Origin: Marinilabiliales bacterium
Lineage (GTDB): Bacteria; Bacteroidota; Bacteroidia; Bacteroidales; SZUA-534
Reading direction: 5' to 3'
DNA length: 64,000 bases
Assembly (NCBI GenBank): GCA_003512955.1
Contig: DOTG01000041.1
Coordinates: forward strand, 310,001-374,000
Part shown: positions 26,736-34,706 of the stretch, piece after piece
How positions within the stretch are numbered: the stretch's first letter is position 1
Layout: the number at the start of each line of letters is the position of its first letter
The notes under the pieces: generated by a model
What the model was told of the DNA's origin: nothing
Seen by the model: the letters and a program-made list of their open reading frames with translations, nothing else
Databases searched by the model: none
Translations under genes and position numbers: made by a program

Positions 26736-28121
26736 TTATAAAAATGGAGGTTTAAGTCCCTCCTTTTTGGGCAAGGCCATTCGAATGCGCCAACCCACAG
26801 GGAAAAGATTATTGGAACGGTTTCCAAGATGATTGGTCCATCCTAAGGGAACATCCTGGTATGTTACCAAATGGTAGCCTTTCACAGCTTGAGTTGTATG
26901 GATATTTTCTTTTTTCAGGTATTGCAGTGCTTCGTAATGGCTGAGTTCAATCTTAGGAAAAGACAACTGTTGAAGCATATTTGATAAGGCAAAATCAGGA
27001 TGGGGAATGAATTTTTTACCTTTTTGTTCTGCAACAATGACTCCGGACTTTAGTACCCGGAGTTTTTGCTGAAGGTATAATGTTAATGATTCAGTTTCAG
27101 CAGGATAGGCTATTATTGTTTCTTCCTTAATCTGAAACTGTACATTATCAGGTTCTTTCACCCACTCTTTAAGGGTAACCTGGGATTCCCTTGAAAGTTG
27201 ATTGGGTTGGGTTTTTACTTTAAAATAAAACGGCTTATCTTCAGATTCTTTTTGGACGATTCCAGCAAAAAAACCTTCACCTTTTATTTTATGAGGTAAA
27301 AACTGGTACCCAACCATTCCATGCCATTCTATTTGATGAATCCCCCATTCCACTGGTACAGGTACTTTAATACTTTTTGCATTTAACTGTTCCGACATCC
27401 AAACCAGGTTCTTCTCATTTTCGTTGGGATTGTAGGTACAGGTACTGTAAATTAAAAACCCACCGGGTGCCAAGGAACCCCAGATATCGGCAGTAATTCG
27501 TTGTTGGCGTAAGGCACACAATTGGGTGTTTTCAACCGACCATTCCCCAATGGCCGATTCGTCGCGGCGGAAGAGCCCTTCACCCGAACAGGGGGCATCT
27601 ACAACAATAACATCAAAAAAACCTTCTAATGATTTAAATTCTTTGGGATCGTTTTGAGTGACTACTACATTGGGATTTCCCCATTTTATTACGTTTTCGG
27701 CCAAGATATGTGCTCTTGATTTGATGACCTCATTTGCAACCAAAATACTCTTTTGGTTCATTAATGATGCAACATGAGTGGTTTTTCCGCCTGGAGCCGC
27801 GCATAAATCAAGAATTTTTAATGGAGTAGCTTCATTAAATAATTGTTTGAACAGGTAACCGGTAAACATGCTGCTGGCTTCCTGTACATAATAAGAACCT
27901 GCATGAAAAAGAGGGTCTAAGGTAAATACCGGACGTTTCTGCAGATAAAAACCATTGGGTTCCCACGAAACTTTCTGCAACGTGGTAATAGACTTATTAA
28001 ATTTTTGAGGATTCAACCGGATGCTGATGGATGGTGGGGATTGCAGCGAATTGGAAAAATCGGTATAACCTTCGCCGAGTTGTTCCCGCATCCGGTGAAT
28101 AAAAGCCAGTGGAAATTCCAT
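26736..28121 (-). CDS. rsmF: rRNA cytosine-C5 methyltransferase, RsmF/NOL1/NOP2 type
   Basis: 461 residues. An SAM-dependent enzyme that methylates C5 of a cytosine in 16S rRNA. The Rossmann core (about 80-285) has LDLCAAPGGKTTH for SAM binding, DAPCSGEG with the release cysteine, and STCTYNP with the catalytic cysteine, so both active cysteines are present. The C-terminal part (about 300-460) resembles the RsmF PUA-like extension. Target assignment to RsmF rather than RsmB is by architecture: there is no NusB-like N-terminal domain. Confidence 0.92.
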   Translation of the reverse strand: MEFPLAFIHRMREQLGEGYTDFSNSLQSPPSISIRLNPQKFNKSITTLQKVSWEPNGFYLQKRPVFTLDPLFHAGSYYVQEASSMFTGYLFKQLFNEATPLKILDLCAAPGGKTTHVASLMNQKSILVANEVIKSRAHILAENVIKWGNPNVVVTQNDPKEFKSLEGFFDVIVVDAPCSGEGLFRRDESAIGEWSVENTQLCALRQQRITADIWGSLAPGGFLIYSTCTYNPNENEKNLVWMSEQLNAKSIKVPVPVEWGIHQIEWHGMVGYQFLPHKIKGEGFFAGIVQKESEDKPFYFKVKTQPNQLSRESQVTLKEWVKEPDNVQFQIKEETIIAYPAETESLTLYLQQKLRVLKSGVIVAEQKGKKFIPHPDFALSNMLQQLSFPKIELSHYEALQYLKKENIHTTQAVKGYHLVTYQDVPLGWTNHLGNRSNNLFPVGWRIRMALPKKEGLKPPFL

Positions 28122-28261
28122 ACATCCAATTTTTACAAATGTAATGAGTCACAGGGTGATTACAAACCTTTTCTTTTATAATGCTCCAAAACATTTCGTA
28201 AAATAGAGCAAAAATGTTACCTTTAAGAAACCTAATTAAAAAATAACCAAAGGGTTAAAGA

Positions 28262-28459
28262 ATGAACCAATCAAAAAGAAATAAAATCCATTTTGAACCC
28301 AGAATTGAGATTCGCCCCGATTTGGCTTTTGTTGAAACATTTCAAGACGGGAGCCAGCTAATCCGAAAGCGCGGCCACATGATTATTGTGGAGGCCTGCA
28401 ATGCGTGTTTAAGCCAATACATCCTACAGGCCGATCTTACCAAATTTAGCTGTAATTAA
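28262..28459 (+). CDS. Small hypothetical protein upstream of ferritin
   Basis: 65 residues, starting MNQSKRNKIHFEP, with three cysteines near the C-terminus (EACNACL and SCN). No known family. The codon use looks coding and an ATG begins right after a short purine-rich run, but its size and lack of homologues I can recall make it uncertain. It lies 120 bp before the ferritin gene and upstream of the probable ferritin promoter. Confidence 0.4.
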   Translation: MNQSKRNKIHFEPRIEIRPDLAFVETFQDGSQLIRKRGHMIIVEACNACLSQYILQADLTKFSCN

Positions 28460-28486
28460 AATTTTAAGAATTCATACCTTCGTATT

Positions 28487-28520
28487 ATTCTTTTCTATTA
28501 TTTTTGAATAGAAAGAATAA
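28487..28520 (+). promoter_or_regulatory. Ferritin promoter -7 box inside an inverted repeat
   Basis: An imperfect dyad (ATTCTTTTCTATT with AATAGAAAGAAT, one bulged T) straddles TATTTTTG at 28499-28506, which matches the TAnnTTTG -7 consensus. A regulator bound to the dyad would block the promoter. No clear -33 TTTG is visible. Confidence 0.45.
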
Positions 28521-28579
28521 CTGAATTCCTCTCATAAACTAGAAAATTAAAATTTACTAATAACATAAAAAAGAAGACA

Positions 28580-29083
28580 ATGAAACAGAAAAGTATCGGA
28601 TTATTGAACAAGGCCATTGCTGATGAGCTGTCAGCAGTCCACCAATACATGTATTTCCATTTTCACTGTGATGATCAGGGATACGATTTGTTGGCCAATC
28701 TTTTTAAACGCACTGCCATTGAGGAGATGATGCACGTTGAGAAGCTTGCAGAACGTGTTTTATTTTTGAAAGGTGAAGTGGAAATGGTTGTAGCCGAACC
28801 CGTAAAAAAAATCCACAGTGTGGCTGAGATGCTGCTTACCGCTACTAAAATGGAAGAAGCAAGTGCCCGCGATTACAACCTATGGGCTAACGAATGTGCA
28901 CAAAATGCCGATTCTGTCTCAAAAAAATTGTTCGAATCGTTGGTTGAAGACGAAGAACGGCATTTTGACCGCTATGATGTGGAAATGGAAAACCTGAAAA
29001 AGTTTGGAGACAATTATCTGGCGCTACAATCTATTGAAAGAAGTAAAAATGCAGCTTCCGGAGGTAGTCATCCTGTTGATTAA
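28580..29083 (+). CDS. Ferritin-like iron storage protein
   Basis: 167 residues, a four-helix bundle of the ferritin/bacterioferritin superfamily that oxidises Fe(II) and stores iron in a shell. Diiron ligand positions are visible: ELSAVHQY in helix A, EEMMHVEK in helix B, and EDEERHFD in helix D. Met residues that bind haem in bacterioferritins are present in EEMMHVEK, so it could be a bacterioferritin-type subunit. Its promoter carries an inverted repeat. It is monocistronic, with a small terminator next to the convergent gene. Confidence 0.92.
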   Translation: MKQKSIGLLNKAIADELSAVHQYMYFHFHCDDQGYDLLANLFKRTAIEEMMHVEKLAERVLFLKGEVEMVVAEPVKKIHSVAEMLLTATKMEEASARDYNLWANECAQNADSVSKKLFESLVEDEERHFDRYDVEMENLKKFGDNYLALQSIERSKNAASGGSHPVD

Positions 29084-29091
29084 GAAGATGG

Positions 29092-29112
29092 GCCCTGAAA
29101 AGGGCTTTTTTT
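29092..29112 (+). terminator. Terminator after ferritin
   Basis: A 4-bp GC stem (GCCC with GGGC, loop TGAAAA) followed by seven T. Confidence 0.65.
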
Positions 29113-29116
29113 GATA

Positions 29117-29641
29117 TTATTTTGCAGAACGTAGCAGCGTATCCAGAATCGGTTTGGATGGGTTACGGCGAAATGTTGAAGTTGACATCGGCTTTTTACC
29201 TGTATTGCGGTTATATCCTGTCCTTGTTACCGTAAACTCCTCATTGGTAAAAACAAAATGAAATAAAGTGCAAATATTTTGATCTGGAAAAATCCCATCC
29301 ATTCTTTTCCAACCCGAAAGGTTGCTTAATCGGTTGGGTACATCTAATTTTTTATCTAAGATATTGGTTTTATTGGTAAAACTCACGCAACAGGCTTGCC
29401 CCACCGTGTCGATCATGAGTTGAAACATTAATATCCCTTTCAATTTATCGAGTTGTTTGGCTTCAATTCCTTTAAGAAAATCCATCACCATAACAGAATC
29501 GTTGGGTTCGTAATAAATAATTGTTTCTTGGTCCTCGAGCATGAATTTTAAGGGGCAAATCGTGGATTGGTTTTCAAACATTTTTTGACCTAAAAGAGAA
29601 CCGCTCCAGAAAACGAAGGTTATAAAAACCAGATATTTCAT
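29117..29641 (-). CDS. Secreted hypothetical protein
   Basis: 174 residues. Residues 1-18 form a signal peptide ending near LLGQ. The middle (about 65-100) has GILMFQLMIDTVGQACC, which resembles the beta hairpin of TonB C-terminal-like domains, but the match is weak. Four cysteines are present, two of them adjacent. The C-terminus is basic. Role unknown. It lies convergent to the ferritin gene. Confidence 0.65.
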   Translation of the reverse strand: MKYLVFITFVFWSGSLLGQKMFENQSTICPLKFMLEDQETIIYYEPNDSVMVMDFLKGIEAKQLDKLKGILMFQLMIDTVGQACCVSFTNKTNILDKKLDVPNRLSNLSGWKRMDGIFPDQNICTLFHFVFTNEEFTVTRTGYNRNTGKKPMSTSTFRRNPSKPILDTLLRSAK

Positions 29642-29754
29642 AATTTACTTTTTTGTAAAATCATCATATTAAGGGGTTTCAATAATGCTCATAAAGGTAA
29701 GCGGTATTCTTAAGACTTCCCAATATTTTATGCGGATGAATTTCTCAAAATTAG

Positions 29755-29793
29755 AAGAAAAAAGCCCTATGGAATTTTTTATTCCATAGGGCT
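29755..29793 (-). terminator. Terminator of the NO-defence operon
   Basis: On the minus strand, a 13-bp perfect stem (AGCCCTATGGAAT with ATTCCATAGGGCT) and a 5-nt loop, followed by six T. It lies 22 bp after the NO reductase stop codon. Confidence 0.9.
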
Positions 29794-29814
29794 ACCAATT
29801 TGAACATGTTCATT

Positions 29815-32058
29815 TTATTTTTTCTTTATACTCCAACCTGTAGCTAAGCCAAAAATAAACCAGGCTAATGCCACAGAACCTGCCGCAAATAAGGTGTCAC
29901 CTATCATACGGAGCCATTTAAAGGTAATGATATATGGCTGTTGCATAAATTCAGCAGAACGTGCATACCAAAGCCCATCCTGAACACTAGCAACTGTTTG
30001 AGCTAAACCTACAGGAAGTACACTGATGAGAACCATGGCAGCCAAGCCAATATTGATGCTCCAAAAAGCAAATTTAACCCAACGCTCTTTCCATACTACA
30101 TCTTTATTCATATCGCGTAACACAAATAGCATCAACCCGATGCCAAGCATACCATATACTCCAAATAGAGCTGTGTGCCCATGTACGGGGGTTGTGTTTA
30201 ATCCTTGCATGTAATACAAAGCAATAGGAGGATTGATAAGGAATCCGAAGATTCCAGCTCCAACTAAGTTCCAAAAGGCAACTGCTATAAAACTATAAAT
30301 AGGCCATTTGTAAGCTTTTATCCAGTCATTGCTCCGGCTTAACTTTAAATTATCATAAGCCTCAAAACCCATCAATACTAATGGTACCACTTCAAGGGCA
30401 CTAAAGGTTGCCCCAAGTGCTAATACGGCCGTAGGAGTTCCTGTAAAATAGAGGTGATGAAAGGTTCCCAAAATACCTCCAGATAAAAATACAATGGTGG
30501 AGAATAGCACGGCTGTAGTGGCACTGGATGCTTTAATGATTTGCATCCGGACAAAAAGAAAAGCCGTAACCACAGCAGCAAATACTTCAAAGAACCCTTC
30601 AACCCAAAGATGAACTACCCACCAGCGCCAGTATTCAGCAATAGCAAGGTTGGTTTGTTGGCCCCACATAAGCCCAGCACCATAAAATGCGGCAATGGCA
30701 ATGGAGGAGATTAAAAATAAAATCAACAAACTGCGGCTTTCCGATTTTTGCTTCAAAGCCGGCCAGATAGCTCTACCCATGAGCAATAACCAAATAATAA
30801 GCCCGATAAACAGAAATAATTGCCAAAAACGTCCTAGGTCAACATACTCGTACCCTTGATGTCCAAACCAGAAATTTTCTGCCAGGCCAAGCTTCTGCAT
30901 CACACCCATCCATTGCCCGATTAACGAGCCCAAAACAATCACTAATAAGGCTCCAAAAAGGAAGTTAACCCCTAATCGTTGAAATTTTGGTTCCACGCCT
31001 GAAATAGCTGGTGCATAATAAAGCCCCGTTGCCAACCATGATGTGGCAATCCAGAAAATTGCAATCTGAACGTGCCAGGTTCGCGATATGGAATAAGGCA
31101 ACCAATCCGACAGTGGTATTCCATAAAGTGCTTGCCCTTCTACAGTATAGTGGGCTGTAATGATACCCATTAAAACCTGTACTAAAAGCAATGCCGATAC
31201 TGTCCAAAAATATTTTAGGATGGCTTTTTGCGATGGAGTCTGTACATCGTTTTTAAGCAAAAAGTTTGTTGATACATTGTGTTCCGACCCTTCACCCCGC
31301 CGTTTTGCATAGAACCAAACCATGATTCCAATTCCAGCAAGTAGCATGATGACACTAAAGCCGGTCCAAAGCAGTAAAGCTCCTGTGGGCTTATTAGCTA
31401 CCAATTCTTCAGCAGGCCAGTTGTTGGTATAAGTAATTTCTTGTCCCGGGCGTTCGGTAACACATGTCCACGAAACCCAAAAGAAGAACGCATTAAGTTT
31501 TCTTACTCTTTCAGAATCTTTTAAGGTATTTTTTTGGATACTGTAGGTGTCGCGTTCTGCATCAAGACTGGGGTCATCGGTAAATAATCTGCTGTAATAA
31601 CTGCTGTTATTTGAAAAAGCTTCAGCCCTCAAGTCAGAAATGGTAAGGGTCTTATCTTCATGATTGTAGGTATTTGTCCGAAGCTCTTTCTGTAAAGAAA
31701 CTTTCAGAAATGCCTGCTGTTCCTTGCTTAGGTTGTCGAAGGCTACACTGTCTTTGATTAAAGCAAGTTGGTTTAAAATAAAAATTGCCTCTTTATGCAG
31801 CCAATCGGCACTCCAGTCGGGGGCTTGATAGGCGCCATGGCCCCAAACCGAACCCAATTCCTGGCCACCCATCGATTGCCATACATTTTGACCATCTTTT
31901 ATGTCTTGCCCGGTAAATAGGGTTGTTCCACTGGTTGTGACTACCTTATCGGGAATAGGCGGCGCTTGCCTGTAAATTTCTCTTCCGTAATACAAAAGTA
32001 CGGCAAAGGAGATGGTCATTACGGCCAAAAAGCCAAACCAAAGTTTTTTTGTTGTCAT
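29815..32058 (-). CDS. norZ: Quinol-dependent nitric oxide reductase (qNOR)
   Basis: Reduces two NO to N2O with electrons from the quinol pool at the inner membrane. 747 residues: one N-terminal TM, a long periplasmic segment (about 35-215) that is a fused, haem-free NorC-like domain, and about 12 more TM helices of the haem-copper NorB core. Histidine ligands can be seen in the helix around RTWHVQIAIFW, in VHLWVEGFFE, in GTFHHLYFTG and in VHGHTALFGVYG. The length and fusion identify qNOR rather than cytochrome-dependent NorBC. Third gene of an operon with Ric and a hemerythrin-like protein, which points to NO detoxification rather than full denitrification, as no nitrite reductase is seen. 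Confidence 0.95.
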   Translation of the reverse strand: MTTKKLWFGFLAVMTISFAVLLYYGREIYRQAPPIPDKVVTTSGTTLFTGQDIKDGQNVWQSMGGQELGSVWGHGAYQAPDWSADWLHKEAIFILNQLALIKDSVAFDNLSKEQQAFLKVSLQKELRTNTYNHEDKTLTISDLRAEAFSNNSSYYSRLFTDDPSLDAERDTYSIQKNTLKDSERVRKLNAFFFWVSWTCVTERPGQEITYTNNWPAEELVANKPTGALLLWTGFSVIMLLAGIGIMVWFYAKRRGEGSEHNVSTNFLLKNDVQTPSQKAILKYFWTVSALLLVQVLMGIITAHYTVEGQALYGIPLSDWLPYSISRTWHVQIAIFWIATSWLATGLYYAPAISGVEPKFQRLGVNFLFGALLVIVLGSLIGQWMGVMQKLGLAENFWFGHQGYEYVDLGRFWQLFLFIGLIIWLLLMGRAIWPALKQKSESRSLLILFLISSIAIAAFYGAGLMWGQQTNLAIAEYWRWWVVHLWVEGFFEVFAAVVTAFLFVRMQIIKASSATTAVLFSTIVFLSGGILGTFHHLYFTGTPTAVLALGATFSALEVVPLVLMGFEAYDNLKLSRSNDWIKAYKWPIYSFIAVAFWNLVGAGIFGFLINPPIALYYMQGLNTTPVHGHTALFGVYGMLGIGLMLFVLRDMNKDVVWKERWVKFAFWSINIGLAAMVLISVLPVGLAQTVASVQDGLWYARSAEFMQQPYIITFKWLRMIGDTLFAAGSVALAWFIFGLATGWSIKKK

Positions 32059-32094
32059 ACGTTGTTGTTTTTTAGTTTATAATAATTGTCTCTA

Positions 32095-32643
32095 TTATCG
32101 GATATTATAGGCTTTTGCAAGTATCAGGATACGATGGATAAAGTCTGAGGCCCCAATTCCAGCAGATGAAGAGCCTCCAATTTGTTTGAATTCGTCAAAC
32201 AGCAATTGCTGTTCTTCCGGGGTCAATACATTGTCTGCCATCCGGAATAAGATATTGTTTTCTTTTCCAATATGGGCCCTTAGTAACTCAGTGTAATTCA
32301 ACATATTTTTATAAACCTCGGGCAATGCCTCTGGATTTCCTGCCTTATATTTCAGTATGTGTTCGGTCATGTTTCTTACAAAAGTTCTTCCCTGTTCGTG
32401 GTCATTCATCATCACAGTAATAGGCCCTTGTTGAAAGGAGAATCCTTTTTCTACCATTTTTGGAAAGAGCAGGTCTTCCTCTTTGGCATGATGTATTCCA
32501 TCGGCAAATTGTTTAATTATTGTAACCACTTCATCTAGATGGAAACTGTTGGCAGTTGGGAGAGTGGTCATTTTTTCCATGACATCTGTTAATAAAACAA
32601 TGTGCACATGGTCTTCTTCAAGATTGGCTGTAGCAAGATTCAT
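32095..32643 (-). CDS. Hemerythrin-like diiron protein
   Basis: 182 residues, a HHE-type hemerythrin domain (about 5-150). Candidate ligands are DHVH, HHAKEEDLLF, DHEQGR and HIGKENNILF, so the usual five His and two acidic residues can be found. It may bind NO or O2, or sense redox state. It is the second gene of the operon: 3 nt after the Ric gene and 36 nt before qNOR. The role as NO carrier or sensor is inference from context. Confidence 0.88.
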   Translation of the reverse strand: MNLATANLEEDHVHIVLLTDVMEKMTTLPTANSFHLDEVVTIIKQFADGIHHAKEEDLLFPKMVEKGFSFQQGPITVMMNDHEQGRTFVRNMTEHILKYKAGNPEALPEVYKNMLNYTELLRAHIGKENNILFRMADNVLTPEEQQLLFDEFKQIGGSSSAGIGASDFIHRILILAKAYNIR

Positions 32644-32646
32644 TAT

Positions 32647-33342
32647 CTATAGTTTTAAGGCTTTTGGGAAAAGGATATTATTTTCAAGATGCACATGAAT
32701 ATGGAGGTCATCTTCAAATTGTTCGAGCAATTTAAATGTTACCGAATAGGTGTTACAGGCATCATTCGGTAGTTTGTAGCCCTTAGTAATTTGATTGATT
32801 TTGTCCATAGCTCCACCAGCAAATTCATGTTCCCCGTTCATTCGGTGTATTTCAGATTCAATCACTTTTTTGGTGTCAGTTGAATGTGCCGTGATTGCTT
32901 GTTTTATAGCTGGAAAAAGGACATCTTCCTCATTTTTTAGATGCTGTAAGAGTTCCGTGTTGATCTTGTTAAAAAGTTCAGCCACTTCAACCAGTTCCGG
33001 GTGATGCTCCCCGTGTGCCTGGGCAATTTTTTGTGTATAAAACACTAACTCCGGCAGCATTTTTAGCACATATTTATGGTGGATATTCACGATATAATCG
33101 GACAAAAAGCCTAAGTCCCAATCTTTAAAATTGTGAGCGTGATTTTGTGGGTCTTGTTCCAAAACCGTCAACTCATGAATCAGAATAGAAGCGTCTATTT
33201 CCTTTTCGGAACAAGCCTGTTGTAATGTTTTCTTCCCGCCACAGCAAAAATCTATGCCGGCTTGTTTAAATAGAGTGGCAGTTCTGAAGTCCTGAGCTAC
33301 TATTTCGCCCAATGTTAGATGTTGATAATCGATATTATTCAT
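32647..33342 (-). CDS. ric: Iron-sulphur cluster repair diiron protein (Ric/YtfE/ScdA)
   Basis: Repairs Fe-S clusters damaged by NO or oxidants. 231 residues. The N-terminal ScdA_N/DUF542 domain (about 5-60) has the FCCGG motif (near 32-36), and the C-terminal hemerythrin-like diiron domain (about 80-230) has His and Glu ligands in IHHKYV, HGEHHPE, HLKNEEDVLF, MNGEHE and HVHLENNILF. First gene of the NO-defence operon, preceded by a well-formed Bacteroidota promoter. Confidence 0.95.
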   Translation of the reverse strand: MNNIDYQHLTLGEIVAQDFRTATLFKQAGIDFCCGGKKTLQQACSEKEIDASILIHELTVLEQDPQNHAHNFKDWDLGFLSDYIVNIHHKYVLKMLPELVFYTQKIAQAHGEHHPELVEVAELFNKINTELLQHLKNEEDVLFPAIKQAITAHSTDTKKVIESEIHRMNGEHEFAGGAMDKINQITKGYKLPNDACNTYSVTFKLLEQFEDDLHIHVHLENNILFPKALKL

Positions 33343-33359
33343 AGTAAAAGATATTTGGA

Positions 33360-33389
33360 CAAATATATATTATTTTTATAAAAGGACAA
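33360..33389 (-). promoter_or_regulatory. Promoter of the ric-hemerythrin-qNOR operon
   Basis: On the minus strand TTG (33387-33389), a 19-bp spacer, then TATATTTG (33360-33367), a good -33/-7 pair. The ATG follows 17 bp later, giving a short leader. A 12-bp AT palindrome (33400-33411) lies just upstream. Confidence 0.6.
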
Positions 33390-33399
33390 CAAGGTCTTT

Positions 33400-33411
33400 A
33401 TATAATTATAT
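33400..33411. promoter_or_regulatory. AT-rich 12-bp palindrome upstream of the NO operon promoter
   Basis: ATATAATTATAT is a perfect palindrome 10 bp above the -33 element. It sits where an activator would bind, but AT-rich palindromes of this size also arise by chance. Confidence 0.3.
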
Positions 33412-33844
33412 GTTTTATTAAAATAAAAGATGGGATATTGTATTAGGACGTATAAACTAAATTGAATAGCCGATTTACATAACACCTCGATTCCACAAAT
33501 GAAATATTAATAGTCAAGAAAATAAGGTATCTGACCGCGGCGCAACTTCTCTAAAATGAATAGAGAAGAATAGATTTTATATTTCTCAAATTCAACGCGG
33601 TCGCGCTGCGGCTTGCGGATATTCGGTACAATTAATTGATTATGTAATGCTGAATCAAACAAGTTTAGCAGATGAATCTGATCAGATGCAAAAATGGATG
33701 AGTGATTTTACAGGCATTCGTTTAGGAATTCTATTCCAATAAGCGGCGTTCGCCAGTTAATTCGTGGATGTGAGTCATATCCTGACTGATTCGAGGGTAC
33801 CCGAATATTTGTCCAATTTGTTGCGCAGTACATAATAGCAAATT
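33412..33844. other. Gene-free stretch with possible degraded coding fragment
   Basis: About 430 bp without a credible gene. It includes a locally GC-rich patch (about 33595-33617, CGCGGTCGCGCTGCGG) in AT-rich surroundings and a 31-codon open frame starting near 33648 with the peptide DQMQKWMSDFTGIRLGILFQ, which looks protein-like but is too short to be a gene. It may be debris of an older gene or element. Confidence 0.35.
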
Positions 33845-33887
33845 TGAGTAAATAACCACCCTCAAAGAGGGTGGTTATTTACTCAAT
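33845..33887 (-). terminator. 20-bp perfect hairpin ending the TonB receptor operon
   Basis: A 20-bp perfect stem with a 3-nt loop, arms 33845-33864 and 33868-33887. The right arm contains the stop codon and last codons of the DUF4249 gene. The minus strand then reads a short T-rich tract, and the stem is strong enough to act as terminator or mRNA 3' stabiliser. Confidence 0.75.
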
Positions 33888-34703
33888 AGTAGCTGTTGAA
33901 ACGTTTGAAAGGACAGTATCGATTCTGGTGATTGATGAAGCTTGGAAATAGCCCAGGCATTCGTTGGTCAGGTTGTTTTCAGGATTTAATCCCGGAGGTT
34001 GAATGTTGCTGAAAACATTGGCTGTCTGCCGGGTCAAATCGTAATAATATTTGTACATATTTTCTGATAGCGAATGCAATTTTATGGTTACCGAATCCCC
34101 CTTGGCAAAAGCATAAGGGGCGGTCCACTCCAACATTCCTTGTGAATAGGAATCATCGAATACCAACAAATCGTCGTATCCATTAAAAAGGCTGTCGTTT
34201 TTAGATACTTCGGCTTTGTAGTATTTTACGCTCTCGGTTTCGTTTTTCAGGAGTAGCTTAAAATAATATCCCTTTCCATCAATCGCATCCGATTTGTATT
34301 GAATCAAAAAGGTGTCAACAATAGGAGGAACAGGAAGCAGCTCTTCGGCTTTGTAGATTTTTCCTTCAATTTGTACCGATAAATAATAATTGTAACCATA
34401 AACAGCCTCCAGGTTATTAAATACATAAGTACCATTAGTGCTCCATTCTGCAGTCTCAACATAACCTGAATCATCGCGGATACGAATCAACGCTTCGTTG
34501 ATAGGAATAAAATCTACGGTACTGTCGGGAGGTGCTGAATATGAAACTTTAACAGAAAAAGGGGGGGCTTGATCTGAGATTTTCCCTTCAATGACTAACC
34601 GAGGTTGGTAATCTTCATACAAATCCTTTTCCAAAGGTTCATAACAAGCTGGTATCAAAAGAGTAACAGTAAATATCCAGATTATGTTGATATGTTTTTT
34701 CAT
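33879..34703 (-). CDS. DUF4249 family lipoprotein
   Basis: 274 residues with a lipoprotein signal: LLIPAC gives Cys20 as anchor. DUF4249 proteins are encoded after TonB-dependent receptors in Bacteroidota and are thought to be surface-side partners. The start of the mature part, RLVIEGKISDQ, and the beta-rich body fit. It follows the receptor gene by 3 nt and its stop codon lies inside a large hairpin. Ligand unknown. Confidence 0.9.
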   Translation of the reverse strand: MKKHINIIWIFTVTLLIPACYEPLEKDLYEDYQPRLVIEGKISDQAPPFSVKVSYSAPPDSTVDFIPINEALIRIRDDSGYVETAEWSTNGTYVFNNLEAVYGYNYYLSVQIEGKIYKAEELLPVPPIVDTFLIQYKSDAIDGKGYYFKLLLKNETESVKYYKAEVSKNDSLFNGYDDLLVFDDSYSQGMLEWTAPYAFAKGDSVTIKLHSLSENMYKYYYDLTRQTANVFSNIQPPGLNPENNLTNECLGYFQASSITRIDTVLSNVSTATIE

Positions 34704-34706
34704 CTT

